From assembly GCA_005281725.1 (NCBI GenBank), contig SSBO01000012.1, forward strand, positions 23,114,733 through 23,178,732: a stretch of DNA of 64,000 nt, given 5' to 3'. The DNA is from Wuchereria bancrofti (lineage: Eukaryota; Nematoda; Chromadorea; Rhabditida; Onchocercidae). Shown one piece after another: positions 25,447-38,700 of this stretch; positions within the stretch are counted from its first letter, which is position 1, and each line of letters begins with the position of its first letter. Made by a program: the position numbers and the translations under genes. The notes beneath the pieces were generated by a model that did not search any database, was not told where the DNA came from, and saw only the letters and a program-made list of their open reading frames with translations.

Positions 25447-26121
25447 TGATTTTATAAATGGAAATAATTTACATCAACAGATCTCAATTTTAGGAAAATT
25501 ATGGTGAAAGTTTCTTATTTAATCTTTGGATGCAAACTATATTTGCGTTTTTTCCTTTAACTAGTTTCAATATACTTTATAAATATTCATTATGCATGTA
25601 AATATAAAAGAATATTGTTTGCTTTCCCTTTCCTCTCTCTCTGTATCTTTCATTTCTCATTCTTACGTTACCATATCACTCTTATCATGACATCAGATCT
25701 ATTTTCTTTTTTCCATGTGGTGAATTCTCTATCACTTAACTATGATTTGCATTTCAGAATATTTTTACTATGTTTTATAATAGATGAAATTAAAATATTC
25801 AATATCTCCATCTTTTATATTGCCTTTAATGGTTTCAGAGCTATCCAGTGGCAATTTTTTTTTTTTTTTAAAGCATTTTAATATATTTAATATCATTTTG
25901 AAAAAAAAAAAAAAAGAATCGAAAGTAACACACTGAGCATATTTAATCATTTCAGAATATCATTCTTATGATTAATTCTAATGAAGGAATGATTGTTCTA
26001 TAATTTATCTGCTTATGTTAACAATTAATGTATAATATTTTTACGTAATAGTTTATTCTTTGAAGAGAGAGGAAGGTGACGTGTGGCAACAATTACTGAT
26101 CTGAATACTCATAGTTTTGTG

Positions 26122-26141
26122 GTGGTCAACGATGAGACCAC
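26122..26141 (+). other. Small hairpin followed by T runs upstream of eIF2A
   Basis: GTGGTC and GACCAC pair around an 8-base loop, in locally GC-richer DNA, with T7 and a longer T run downstream. This is the outline of a short polymerase III transcript end, but no A or B box or known RNA family was recognised. It may be chance. Confidence 0.25.
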
Positions 26142-26306
26142 GGTCGATTTTTTTCATTTTTTTTTTTTTTTTGCTAAAAGGTGAATTATTGTTGCTTTCA
26201 AATTTCGATATTTTATGTGTGACGTGTATGTGTGTGTTAATTGTACAAATGATTATTTGTAGGTAAATAACCTAATAAACGAAAGGAAGTAACAGTGGTT
26301 ATTTTG

Positions 26307-29300
26307 ATGATGGGCGAGAATTTGCATTACGCTGGTTGGTTTTCTTAAGTTTATATACATATATGGAAAATTAAATTATATATATATATCTCTTTATATG
26401 TATTATATAGTCGTATACCTTTGAAATACCCTTGAAATAACCAAAAAAATGTTTTTTTTTTTTTTTCAGTTTTTGGTTGCAAAATTACAAGACTAGAAAT
26501 GTTATAATTAGTATCACAAGGCACATAAATTTAATATTTTTTTCTATGATATTTGCTATAAGTAAAAAGAAAAAAAAAAAATTGAAATGTTAATTTGCAG
26601 TACGTGGTTCTAATGGATTCGGTATAATTAGAGGTATTAGCTCACCGTTAAGGATATACGACAAATCTGAGTGAGCTTTTTTTTTTTTTTTTTCTTCACG
26701 AATATATCAAATTATTTAATTTATATAATGTAGTTAATAATGTTTTAGTACAATTAGTTCCAGATTTTTTTTTAGAGATCCCAAGTCACATCCATGTCGG
26801 GTATTTCAATTCAGTAATACTGGACAATATTTTTGTTATTGCGATACTGCTAGGTATGTGTTCACTTTTTTTTTTTCCGTTCAATTGTATAAGAATTGTT
26901 CATCGACAATTTGTTTTCTGTTAGTGTAGCTGTAGGTTGAAAACAATTAAGTATGAATTATTTAGAATGAAAAGAATTCGTGGTTAATGATTTCAATTCG
27001 AGTACTTATAATGTTAAAGAATGAAATAATGAGGATACAATTCATCAAGTCAAAAATATCCGATAGTCTACGTAAACTGTGAATTTAATCATAAATATTC
27101 TTCAAAATAGATGTAATTTTCAGGACAGTTCTGGTGGAAAGTTCTTCTGGGAGAGAAATATTTAATGTTGATTTACCGCGTACTCAACAAATTGTCTTTT
27201 CTCCAAGAGATCGTTTATTGGCAACATATGAACCATATGTTTCATACGTTGCTAAAACGGTTTGTTCAACTATTTCTTTTTTTTTTTTCATGTTGAATTT
27301 TTTAAATATGAATTTTATAGCATAAATACTTGAGAAAACGAAAATCCTAGAAGTACGAGAGTGTGAGATGTTTATTTGGATAAAAAAATTCCATTTATCC
27401 CACTTATTTCCTATTTAATTTATCGAATCTTTTTTTTTTTTATAATTTATCGATTAGGACTACATATGCAATCTAAAATTGAGAGAAGAGTGAATATCAG
27501 ACAGCTTACTAATTGTTTGCCATTGATAATATAATTAGGCATGATCTATTTTTTAATCTGAACATATATCATTATTAATGATAACCATTTATTAATGATT
27601 ATATCATTACATCAAGTACTTCTAACCTGTTTTGTCATTGTTCTTCTATCCAATTTCATTTTTTCGTTTTTTTTTTTTTTTATTTTGTTTTTTTTTTTTT
27701 TTTTAACAATCAATGTAGCGAATATCTAATTCATGTATTAGTAGATGAATGATCAGGAGATTGATGTAATTGTTTGTATAATGTAATGATAATATTCTGA
27801 TGTCTGATATTTACTTGTGTGGTGTGACGGTGATATTGGATGGTGTAAGGGAATGACTACCAAGTTCAAATCTTATATGATGCACATGAATTCTAGTATG
27901 GGAATTTACAATATTTCCTACATACTTGGGAAACGTGTGCAAAATTAAAGTGGCTTTGATGTGAGCTCGCTTACGACCTTTGTCGTTGTGCGTGACGTTT
28001 AGCCGACACAGATTTCAGCTAATGATTTCCAAAAGCATTATGCTTTCATTATTGCAAAAAAAAAAGTGGTAAAGAAGTCTTGATAAAGTGTTTAGGAAGA
28101 AGTTTTGATCTGTTAAAAACTGCTATGAAATTCTTGTCTTTTCAAAAAAATTCTGGCTACTTTTTTTTTTTTTGTTTTTTGTTTTATGTTTCATTTATTG
28201 ATTTGTTTTAAAAATTAAATCAAGTAGAAGGAAAGAGAACGAAAAAGTAAATGGTTTGAAATTTGAAAACCTTCCTATAAGACAGTAAAAATATTGCATG
28301 CAAAGAAAAAGTATGTTTGTTTTATTGCCTTTTTTTTTTTTTTATCTATTTATTAGCTGTTATTTTAGGCTGAAAATATTGAACAACGACAGCCAGCACC
28401 AAATTTGAGGTTATGGTCTCTTCCAGAAGGAAAGCATATTACTACATTAATTGCTCAAAAACAGGTATCCATACTTTTGTCGTTTAGCTAGTAGTATACA
28501 TATTTAATTTAACTATTTGTAATTTTTCATCATTTATTTCTCCCTTTTAACGTACGTGTGTTTTTTTATTTGAGATTCTGGTATGATTTAGGATCACGTA
28601 GCAGCGAAAAAAATGTTGCAACAGTGATAGATATGTATTTTTAGAACTCATGGAAAATTCAATGGACCGATGATGAAGTTTATTCAGTTCGCTTAGTTGG
28701 ATCCGAAATTTTGGTTCACAAATATAATTCATATGGTAAAATATTGCTATGTGAAATATGGCTATAAATTTTTGTTTGACAATTATATGTATATCTTGTT
28801 CTAAATCAATATTTTGCAGAGAAATATGAGTCGAAATTGGTGATACGAAATGTTGAAAGTTGCTCATTGAGCTCTGGAATGGAACCACATCATCTTGCAG
28901 TATATGTTCCTGCATCTGGTGGGCAACCTGCATTAGTGCAACTTAAGAGGTATATTTTCATTGTTAAGCTAGTTATTTATAAGAAATAACCTTTATAACA
29001 AACAATATGTCTTTTTATGTTTGCTATAAATTTTAGCATTTTTTTTTTTTTTTTTGATCTTACTTTACTATAAATTAATTTTTTAACGGATATTTTTTAT
29101 AATTTTCAGCGGATATTTTATAAAAAATACGTCCGTTTTCACTACTGTGTTTCATATTTTACATTTTAGGTTGGATCATAAATTCACTACTGTGGCTAGC
29201 AAAACTCTGTTTAAATGCGATAAAGTTAATTTGTTGTGGAGTTGCAAAGGTTTGCTTTCAGTTTTAACCTACACATTAGATAGTTGAGTTTTATTAGATT

Positions 29301-31697
29301 CATCAAGAAAGAAAAAAAGAAAAAAACTTTCTTCAGCTATTTTATAGTCATATTTGCGAAATACTGTTTACTTTCTAATTCTTGTTTCGGCTGTGTCTGT
29401 GAATCGAATCGCACTAATCTTGAGTGTGCCATTAAAACTGTATTATTTGTTCAGTTACCTTAGTTTTTTAAATTATGCTAAGAAGGTTTGACATTTATAG
29501 AGATATTTATAATTTTAAAAGCTTTGTAAGTATTTTTCAGGAAGTGCAATGATAGTAATGGCAATAGTGGATGTTGATATTTCAAATAAGAGTTACTATG
29601 GTGAACAAAACTTATATCTTGTAGCAGTAAATGGTGATAGTTGTGCTGTACCACTTGAGAAGCATGGACCAGTTTATAGCGCTAAATGGAGTCCTAGTGG
29701 AAAACAATTCGCAGTTTGTTATGGTTTTATGCCTGCTCGGGTATCTCCATTTTTCTAGAACTTTTTCATCATAATTATTGTCAAATAATTTTAAAGAATT
29801 TTTCTCTTTGATTAACCATCTATTATTATTTCAATATTGCTGTAAATAATCTTGAGTTACTGTTTCAGGTAACCGTATACAATTTGAAATGTGATCCAGT
29901 TTTCGATTTTGGTGAAGGTCCACGAAATGATATGTATTACAATCGATTTGGAAATATCTTGATACTTTGTGGTTTCGGAAACATTGCCAGTGGTCGTATG
30001 CAATTTTGGGATGTAGAAGCTCGACGTGAAATTGTTACTGTATGTGTTTTACTAGTTTAGATTTCAATTTGATAGAATTTTTTAGTTTCTTGTATATTGT
30101 CTTCTCTTCTTATTGAATAAGAAAATGTATTTTACATTTTCTATTTTTATTCTTCACTATCTTCTAAGCAATAATTAATATTATTTAGATTGAAGCACCA
30201 AATACAACATTATTAGAATGGGCACCAGATGGTCAACATTTAATGACTGCCACTACAGCTCCAAGACTTCGAATTGACAATTGCTTTAGGATATGGCACT
30301 ACAGTGGTCGTTTGCTTTATGAACATCGCTGTGATTCTTCTTCCGAATTATGGCAGGTAATCTTTATTTTTCAATTAATTTTTTTTCTTTTTTGTTGTTG
30401 TTTCTTAAATGTAATTTTCGTCAGCTATTGAAAACAAAACCATGCTAATGATTCAAATGGATAATTTATGGTTGATTGCATGAGCAAGCTTTCTGCTCAT
30501 GGTTATATCTAATATATATGATAGCGCAAAAATCCATATTAGAATATCATGATGAATTTGGTGTAATATTTCCTAGTATTACTGTTAATAAGTGAAAATA
30601 AGACGAAAGCCAGTTGCATTATTAAACCTTTTGTCTTATTTATTGTGATAAGATATTATATGATTTAATTCTTGTTCCTTTTTATAGCCTTTGTATGTAT
30701 ACTTTTTATCTACTACTATTTTTTGATATAAAATAACTCTTCAGATGTTTATGTTAAACTTGATAAGCTTAATGAATTTTCGACTATACTATGACTAAAT
30801 TTAGAGTTTTACATTATATTATTTAGGTGCAATGGCGACCTGTTCCTGGAAATATTTATCATTCCTTTTCCATTCCACTTCTGACAGTTGAAGATAAAGC
30901 AAAGGCTGGCTTAATAGTGCAGAAGAAAATTATGGGCGATGAACATCCGGCTAATAATTTACCAGTTGGTGCAATCAGCAAAAATGGAACTTATGTGCCA
31001 CCTCATTTACGGAAAGGTACAATTATATTTACTGAACAGCACTTTGATTTACTGGACAATACTTTACTTTTCAATATGGATAGCTTTATTTCATTTTAGT
31101 TGAAGAGGAGAAATATTGCTCATATTTGAGTTTTATAGAAATGTTGTACAATTTTTTGTTAGCAAAATTTTTCATAATTTAGGTTCAGCAAAAAATGCTT
31201 TGAAAACGGCAACATCGACTTCAACTTCAAAAGCTCCATTATCTGAAAAAGAGAAAAAGGTAGAAAGTAATATTATGCTTGTAATTCACTGACTGATCTT
31301 TAATCAACTATAAAATAATTATGATCAATATTTTTGTTATCATTGGTAGTATTAGAAATATATAGAGTGAATGAAATGTACTGAAATGTGATAGGACATA
31401 AAATTTAGTCGCTGTTCAACTGTTCATAGATAGATGGGGTAAATTTATTAGATTGTTTATAGATAGATGGGTAAATATAGAATTATTAGATTTACACAAA
31501 TCACTTATGAGATTTAGTGAAATAATTTAAGAATAACAAGTATCTTTCAGATACGTGCACTGCAAAGGAAAATTGATGATATTGAGAAGTTAAAGAAGCG
31601 AAAAGAAAGCGGTCAAATTTTGGAAGCAAATCAGGTGGCAAAAATTAATAAGGAAAATGAAATTATCGAAGAATTGGAAAAATTAAAAGTTGCTTGA
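26307..31697 (+). CDS. Eukaryotic translation initiation factor 2A (eIF2A)
   Basis: Fourteen exons join in phase to 553 residues: 26307-26334, 26601-26670, 26776-26853, 27124-27259, 28369-28464, 28645-28735, 28820-28949, 29170-29249, 29541-29740, 29869-30039, 30189-30356, 30827-31016, 31183-31259, 31551-31697. The N-terminal two thirds is a WD-type beta-propeller. Motifs in order include VRGSNGFG, FSPRDRLLATYEP, NLRLWSLPEGKHI, YSAKWSPSGKQFAVCYGFMP, FWDVEARREI, LLEWAPDGQHLMTATTAPRL and FRIWHYSGRLLYEH. After it comes NGTYVPPHLRKG, then a Lys/Glu-rich helix, the usual eIF2A C-terminal arrangement. eIF2A is a monomeric cytoplasmic factor that can deliver initiator tRNA and supports some non-canonical initiation; it is distinct from the eIF2 alpha subunit. 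Length is close to the human protein (585). Two adjacent ATGs open the frame; the first is taken. Confidence 0.93.
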
Positions 31698-31793
31698 AAA
31701 TTATACTTGTTTGGATTTCTTTTTGAATAATTGCCGAAAAAAAAAAGCAAATCATTTTTCTCAAGAAAACTAAAAATGATTTTGTATTGTTTC

Positions 31794-31794
<1 letters not shown>

Positions 31795-31849
<55 letters not shown>
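31795..31849 (+). repeat. 55-base T homopolymer in the eIF2A 3' flank
   Basis: An uninterrupted T run, followed after one A by further T runs to about 31890. Its length is unreliable in any assembly. It lies between the stop codon and the first AATAAA. Confidence 0.95.
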
Positions 31850-31851
<2 letters not shown>

Positions 31852-31951
31852 TTTTTTTTTTTTTTTTTCTTTTTCTTTTTTTTTTTTTTTTGCTCCATGT
31901 TAAATCGAAATATTTGATTTACGCTCGTTATATTGCTGTTATCAAAGTATG

Positions 31952-31957
31952 AATAAA
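31952..31957 (+). terminator. Poly(A) signal AATAAA for eIF2A
   Basis: First canonical signal after the eIF2A stop codon, downstream of the poly-T tract. Confidence 0.5.
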
Positions 31958-32059
31958 ATTTTAGATATGTATGCTTTTGTTGTATAACCTGTTATATTCA
32001 AGAAAAAGAAAGCTTCCGCTATATTTTTAATACTTTTGCTTGCTAATCATAGAATATTA

Positions 32060-32070
32060 NNNNNNNNNNN
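32060..32070. other. Assembly gap (11 N)
   Basis: The 51 bases immediately left of this gap (32009-32059) reappear as an exact reverse complement at 50977-51027, so the join here is suspect. Confidence 0.98.
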
Positions 32071-32100
32071 TTTTTATGAGAATTCATTTTATTTTGCCAG

Positions 32101-32179
32101 AATGTTTCATGCATTAGCTTTTCCTGCTCATAATTTATTCAATTATACTTACGCTGATGCTACGCTATATCGTAAATAA
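32101..32179 (+). CDS. Orphan terminal exon, upstream part missing
   Basis: After an acceptor-like TATTTTGCCAG the frame reads ATGTTTCATGCATTAGC onward, encoding MFHALAFPAHNLFNYTYADA and TLYRK, then TAA. An AATAAA overlaps the stop region (TAAATAAAG). Base composition is clearly less AT-rich than the surroundings. It looks like the last exon of a gene whose earlier exons were lost at the gap 20 bases upstream, but a short independent ORF is possible. Family unknown. Confidence 0.35.
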
Positions 32180-33597
32180 AGAAGTAAATAAATAAATAAA
32201 TTATATATCAACTTATATTATACTAGAGTAATTGATGATTCATAGATTAATTTTATTACAATCATTTCAATTCCATAATTCATTAATTCATCTTTTAAGC
32301 ATATCTGATAGTTTCAATTAAATTTTTGAGATAATTAAGGATTTACGAAATGGATACGTAATGTCATGTTTACATATCACTAAGCCTTTCGAGTATAACA
32401 TTAGTAATTTGAAGGCAAAACAAAAGGATATTTTTTAACTGAAAACGATATTTGGTTCATTATAGTCATAATCAAAATCATCAAAAACGAACAAAAAATA
32501 AGCACTGAAAAACAAACATCGTAAACAAAACCTTCTAATATATCTTCTAGGGTATGAATCGATAACAAACCGATAAGAATGATAAGAAAGAATATGGAAA
32601 ACACTTATATCCTATTTTTTTTACCTGTAATACATCTCATATTTCTTGTTGAAAAATTTTCATCTAACAACAAAATTACACTTTAAATATTGATAGTCTT
32701 ATTTGAAGGAACACCGCTTGACATTTATTTTATTAACAAGCGATCATTCATTGAGAAATATCCAATAAGTAGAAATGAAATATTTCCTAATAATGACAGT
32801 TTCTACTTCATTACTTTTATGCGCAATTAAATCTTTTCCTATCTTTATAACACGTTACTTCACGTAATTTAAACTCTTATTTTGCATTACCTTAAAGAGA
32901 AAAATCAATTTACGTGACGTGAAATTAACAAAAGTAAATGATACAACTACGTCAAATAATTCCAAATTTCTTACCCTCTGTAACGTAAAACATCTCTATC
33001 AATTTGTCTAACAATCTATTACTATCTCTCTACAGCCAGCAACCAAGACTGTCTCATATATTCTCTCAATCACTACCATTCCCCTTAATTCGACCATCAT
33101 ACATTACACCCTTACATCCTCAACTTCTATCACTAATTGCCTACCTCAAAATTCTTACGCTACACTTCATTGCTATTACTCAAAATGTTGTCAATCCCTT
33201 GTTTCTCTCAAAATACCATATTATTACTGCTACTTCCAATCTCTAACCAAAACGAACACATTATCTCTAACATTCCTCTCTCCCTCTCTCCCCTCTCTCT
33301 TCCTTATATCCTTAATTCATGTTTCAATTATTGGTATAATATAATCATTATGGCAAAATATCGTAGTGCAAACATTCGTTGTAATACTCAATCAATTTTA
33401 ATATTAATTTTTTAAAAAAAAAAAACTTTCGTCGAAACTTATAAATAGAGTGAAATTTTTAATACTATTGCATTATACTAGTAATCAATTTGCTATATGG
33501 TTGAATGAATCCATCCTGTATGACAGGAAATCTCGGGGCAAATCCGAGGAGAATTGATCTTTTCTCTAACAAATACTTCTATCAACCACTGAATTGT
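32180..33597. other. Noncoding stretch before the STAR gene
   Basis: AT-rich with (AAAT)n after the orphan exon. From about 33010 to 33310 the sequence turns unusually C/T-rich (TCTCTCTCC-type runs). Open frames in both parts lack splice or family support. The pyrimidine-rich segment may be part of the STAR gene promoter or 5' UTR. Confidence 0.45.
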
Positions 33598-35534
33598 ATG
33601 AAAATTTTTCATCAACAATCTAATACTGCACGGTATATATTGCTTTTTATTTCTTCAATTTCTTTATGTACAAATTTATAAATATTACTAAATCTTGTTG
33701 AAATTTTAAAATTTTATCGAAATTTAATTTTTTTTTTAATTTTAAAAGGAAAAAGAGAAAAACTACAAAAATATAAATTAATGCTTCTTCGTATTCATTC
33801 CAATATTAGATGTTATATCATTCAGTACTATCATTATTATATTAAAATTCAATATTAAAATAAAATTTCATTGATCAAACTTAGATCAAGCAATTATTGA
33901 TTAGCTATTAAAAATTTAGATCAGCTATTGACTATTGATTAATGCTAAAATAATTTCGAAATTTTAAATGTAAGAATTTTAGATATTTGGATGAACTTGT
34001 AATGGAATTACAAGAACTGAATGAAATTAAAATGGAATATCCTGGATTACTAGTGCATTCACATATTATTCTTACTGCTGAATTTAATAGAGTATGGAAT
34101 TTACTATACAACAAACAACAGTTCGATGAAAATGTTTGCTTATAAAGCTTTTTTTTTTCTTTTTATCAAAATAAATAAAATGAATTATTGTTAATTTGTT
34201 AATTATTATTTCATTTGTTTTAAATTTGTTTCTTTCATAAATGATTTCTTCTTTCCGCCTTTTTCTTCTTATCAAATCTCTCATTAATTTCTACTAAATT
34301 TTACTGCTCTAAATTAAATTAAATTTCAATTTAAATTAGCGCAAGATACATATTAACTGAAATTTAAACATAAAAGAAAAAAACCATAAGACTATAAATG
34401 CAGCAACGAATAAAAAATATTCACTCATTTTCATCTAATTTAACTTTCCTTTCTTTTTTTTTAATTATAGCTAAATATTAGCATAAATTTGACTAACTTT
34501 TATTAATGTAAACTAAATCAAGTTATAGTAGTTTTGATTGAACGTGAAAATTAATATTATAAATTTTTCAATTTTGTTATAAATTAACAAATAAATTATT
34601 AAATTTGTCAGATATTGGAATCAGAAATATTGGACAAAGCTAATAATGTAACATTGCAAGAAAAAATTGCATTATCAAATGAACAAATTGCTAATTACAC
34701 AGGAAATGCAAACAAATTGCATCATGCATCATTGAAACAATTAGAAAATGAAATAAATTGTCAAATTATGATACGTGGAAAAGGATCATTATTGGTAGGT
34801 AATAAGTAATACTTAATTAATTTCTTAAAATTAAGGGTTTTTTTTTGATATCAAAATAATAGTAAATAAAGAATGAAAGAGAAATTTCTTATCAATTGAT
34901 TATTTTCTTTGTTCAAAAAGAATAATTGCTGATTGTAATTTGTTGTTGTTGTTGTTTAATGCAAATATTACTACAATATTTATCAAAAATTATTTCAATA
35001 TAATTTGAAATTTCATAATTTGATTAAATTCAGCAATAGTAACATACATAATTAAAAACAGTGTTAAAAGAAAAATAATTGATATTTAGGATAATCGTCT
35101 AGAAAGTCGTTTGAAGAATTATGCAGGATGGGAGCATTTATCTGAACCACTTCATCTATTGGTACGCGCAAATGACTCAACCACTACACTTTGCGCCATG
35201 AAACTTTCAGATGGTGTGCAACATGTAAAGCAATATCTTAACGAAAAAGTAATCTATCAACAATAATTGATTTAAGAAAAAAAATTGCATTTATCATTTC
35301 TTTTGTAGTATTAAATTTGCTAAATAAATAAATTTACACGGATTAACAAATATTTTCAGTTTTAATATGCAAGCATTTATGTTGTAATTTGATCAAAATT
35401 TCATCTACAATATGTCAAAACTGCAGGTAATAAGTAAAAGTAATGAAAATCACAAAGAACAAATATCAATGAAAGATTTTATCATATTGACCAATGGACT
35501 GATAAGAGTATATCAGTTCGTTTGCTACACATAG
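33598..35534 (+). CDS. Small STAR/KH-family protein with degenerate GXXG loop
   Basis: Five exons join in phase to 197 residues: 33598-33632, 33983-34091, 34612-34794, 35090-35248, 35427-35534. The order is Qua1, KH, Qua2. YLDELVMELQELNEIK (13-28) is a clear Qua1 dimerisation helix. The KH part keeps ASLKQLENEINCQIMIRGKG (87-106) and WEHLSEPLHLLV. The last exon (ISMKDFIILTNGLIR) is Qua2-like and ends at TAG, so there is no C-terminal extension. STAR proteins such as GLD-1 and Quaking bind mRNA and control splicing or translation. The KH signature VGRILGPRGMTAKQLE aligns without gaps to TGNANKLHHASLKQLE (78-93), so GPRG is replaced by KLHH. RNA contact through that loop is therefore unlikely. 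Intact splice sites and frame argue against a dead gene. It could dimerise with other STAR proteins and inhibit them (inference). Confidence 0.82.
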
Positions 35535-35754
35535 TGAGATAACAAATTGTTGAGCTTTAATTTTCTATTTAGAAATGAGTCGTAAATTTATGAAATTTAT
35601 TAACTGATTAAGTAAATTGATAAGTATAAGCTCATTTATTGCATATAATAGGATAATAATTATTGAATCATAATTTATCATTTAAAATTGAGTGATGAAA
35701 TTCTGATATACTATTTCAAATTACACTTAATTCGATCATTATTTAAAATTTACA

Positions 35755-38700
35755 TTATTTGGTTTGTTTTACTTGTTTACTAGTGTATTGTTCTATTGCA
35801 ACATCACGTCGATACTTTTCCGATTGAACACTTACACTCAAAGTAATTGATAGTACCATTAATAGTATAAGTAAAAATGCACCGTATCTGAAAATTTTTA
35901 AAAAAAAAATAAAAAATTTAAAATTCAAACACATTGTCATCAAATATCTTCAAATAACACCTATGAAGTGTATTCAAATATTAAAAAATTGTATTTGTAA
36001 TAATCCTAAAAAAGAAATAAATAAATAAAATCAATTGAAAATAATATTATTGTCTAAAGAAAATACTTAATTTTTATATCTTAATTATAATTATAAAGAA
36101 TTTTATTGATAAATTTAAAGTTTTGATAAAAAAAAACTTGTAAAAAAATTGAATTATATATAACCTGATACCAAAATTAACATATTCAACAATTTCCTGG
36201 CGTTGTTTGCCTTTATTAACAACCAAGCTAAATGTTCGCAATACATCACCATCGTATGCTCGATGACAACTGCAAAAAATTAAGTAAATAAATAAATAAA
36301 CAAATAAATAAATGACAATTAGGCTTCTCCTTGTAAAATGCAATATATAAAATTAAATTTTTTTATGCAAAAATTAAGTTTTAAATACTTTGTGGACTAA
36401 TTGATCATATTTGCAATATTACTTAAAATTCCGGTTAATCAAAAAATATGAGTTTAATGTAACGATAATTTTTAGAATCGTTTTTTTTTTTCCATTTCAT
36501 CAATTTTTATCATTACCTAAAAAAGCTTTCATCATCATCCAGTATAAGATAGTTAATGATAAGCTGATTATCACCATCGATATAAATCCTCTTATCAGGA
36601 TATTGTGCTAACAGTGAGACAGATGAAATGTATGTTTCATTTAATGCCCAAAAAATGCCAAATTCTTTTTGTGGACAAGATAAAATATAAGGATCATTTT
36701 CAAGAGCCTGAAAAAATATTTTTTTAAAAAAATGCATACAATGCTTAATTAATGGGTCTACTTGTAATTTCTAAGTTATCATTACGATAATTTGAATTAT
36801 ATTTTAATATAAATGTAAAATTTATTCTAAATTAATAAATTTTAGTGGTTTCTTAAATTTCAAGAATTCAAACTGTTCTAACATTTAGAACGCCTTTATT
36901 TTAATGCTAAAATTTGTTTTTTTTTTTTGATTTATTTTCTCTAAGTTTTGATTATCTACAACCATACTGCATTTAATAAAAACTTAAAATTTAAAAAATT
37001 TCAATTTAGATTAAAATTTTGAGATTAATTTTTTTTTGTTAATTATGATTAATTTATCAATTGTTTGCATTTTATTATAAGACCTGTATAACTTCTCGTT
37101 TTACTGCTTTCCGAAGTGGCGGTAATCGTTCATTCATTTGATATTCACCTGGTGGAATTTTATCAATGATAATATTTCGACCAAATTCATTTTTAGCCAT
37201 AATTAAACGTGTTTGTTCGATTTTTGCTTTTGTACATGGTACCTAAGATATAGTTATTAGAAGATTTTATACTAAATTTAAATAAAAAATGATTCAAGAA
37301 GTTATTATAAGTTTTTTATACTAAATTTAAGTAAACAATGGTTCAAAAAATTATTATAAGTTTTTTGTACTAAATTTAAATAAAAAATGATTCAAAAAGT
37401 TATTGGAAGTTTTTTATACTAAATTTAAGTAAACAATGGTTTAAAAAGTTATTAAAAGCTTTTTATACTAAATCTAAGTAAACAATGGTTCAAAAAGTTA
37501 TTACAAGTTTTTTACACCAAATTTAAATAAACAATGGTTCAAAAAAAAAAAAAAAAAAACTAGTTATTTTCTTTGTTGCATCAATTACCTATAATGTATC
37601 CATAATAATATCAAATTTATCATTTGCTATTATTTATTATTTTAATTTAACTAATTACATCAAAAGATTAATTTTTCTTACATAGCAATTTTCAACATGA
37701 ACAATATCCTGAATTGACCATAAAATATTTCTTAATTCAATTGGCACCAATGAGCTACGACATGGAATATGAGAAAATAGTTGCATATATGAGATTGTAG
37801 AATTTGAAAATGTATCATAAGATATGCCAGGAGCAATCTAAATTTCTTTTACAAACACTAATTAAAATTTAATTTTTTTTAATTTTCTAAAAAATTAATT
37901 TAAATCAAAAAATTTTAATTAATTTTCTAATTTTCTCACATATATTATAATTGATTACCGATAAATGACAAACAATTTTACGTCGTTTTTCACCATTTTT
38001 TGTATTACAATTACTACATTCACTCCATGGTGTAGCAAATGCATTTGATTGTAATTGAAAATTTGAAAATTGATGTTGCATAGCTTTCATTTCATTTTTT
38101 ACAGATGTATTTATTATCTGAAAATGAAGATACATATCCAATTAATTAATAATTAATTTAATAATTAACACTATAAATTATTGAATTGATTGATGAAATT
38201 GATTGAAAATGATTTAAATTCATAGCTATAAATAAGAAATAAATAAAATTTTAAACACGAAATAATTAACCTTAATTTGCCAGTTTTAACTCTAGCAAAG
38301 AATTAGTTAATTAATTAATTATTGTAGGCTAACAATTTTTGGAGTTGAATTAGTGATCACATCGATGTAATAAATATTTGCTATATTCGCGATGTTATTT
38401 ATACGTCTTATACATCGATACCAACCCATATCTTTTCGGCTTATTTTTGATAAAATAAGTTCAAAATGATCACCAAGTTTTGGACCAATTTCTTGACGTT
38501 GCATAAATCTAAGTTTATAAAAAAAATTATTACAAAATTAGATTTAGCTAATCTTCTATGAAATATTATCCACATAAATTAAATTTTTTATTCACTTACT
38601 TTTCAAAGCGAAAAAAAAAAACCTAAATTTTACTAATTTCAAATTCGAAAAACATTAAATACAAGAATTAAAAATACTAATAAGTCTCCTAATAAAATAT

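Larger units (their letters stand above)
25323..26306. other. Spindly 3' flank and eIF2A 5' flank
   Basis: AT-rich sequence without a supported gene. Two homopolymer-rich stretches (near 25857 and 26156) and a small GC-richer hairpin followed by a T run (26122-26163) are the only features seen. A possible leader acceptor (TTATTTGTAG, ending about 26262) lies upstream of the eIF2A start. Confidence 0.5.

Noticed and set aside
26016..26163. snRNA, snoRNA or spliced-leader gene upstream of eIF2A
   Set aside because: No leader sequence, Sm site or C/D boxes were recognised. Only a short hairpin and T run were seen, kept as a low-confidence feature.
27800..27900. Possible tRNA-like TTCAAATC loop
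   Set aside because: The flanking bases do not form an acceptor stem or cloverleaf, so no tRNA is supported.
32401..32604. Minus-strand 67-codon hydrophobic frame beginning MFSIFFLIILIGLLS
   Set aside because: Looks signal-peptide-like, but T-rich DNA gives such frames by chance. No splice partner, homolog or poly(A) context was found.
33004..33415. Two overlapping Ser/Leu/Pro-rich frames
   Set aside because: The C/T-rich stretch gives open frames by composition. The phase-matched STAR start exon is at 33598.
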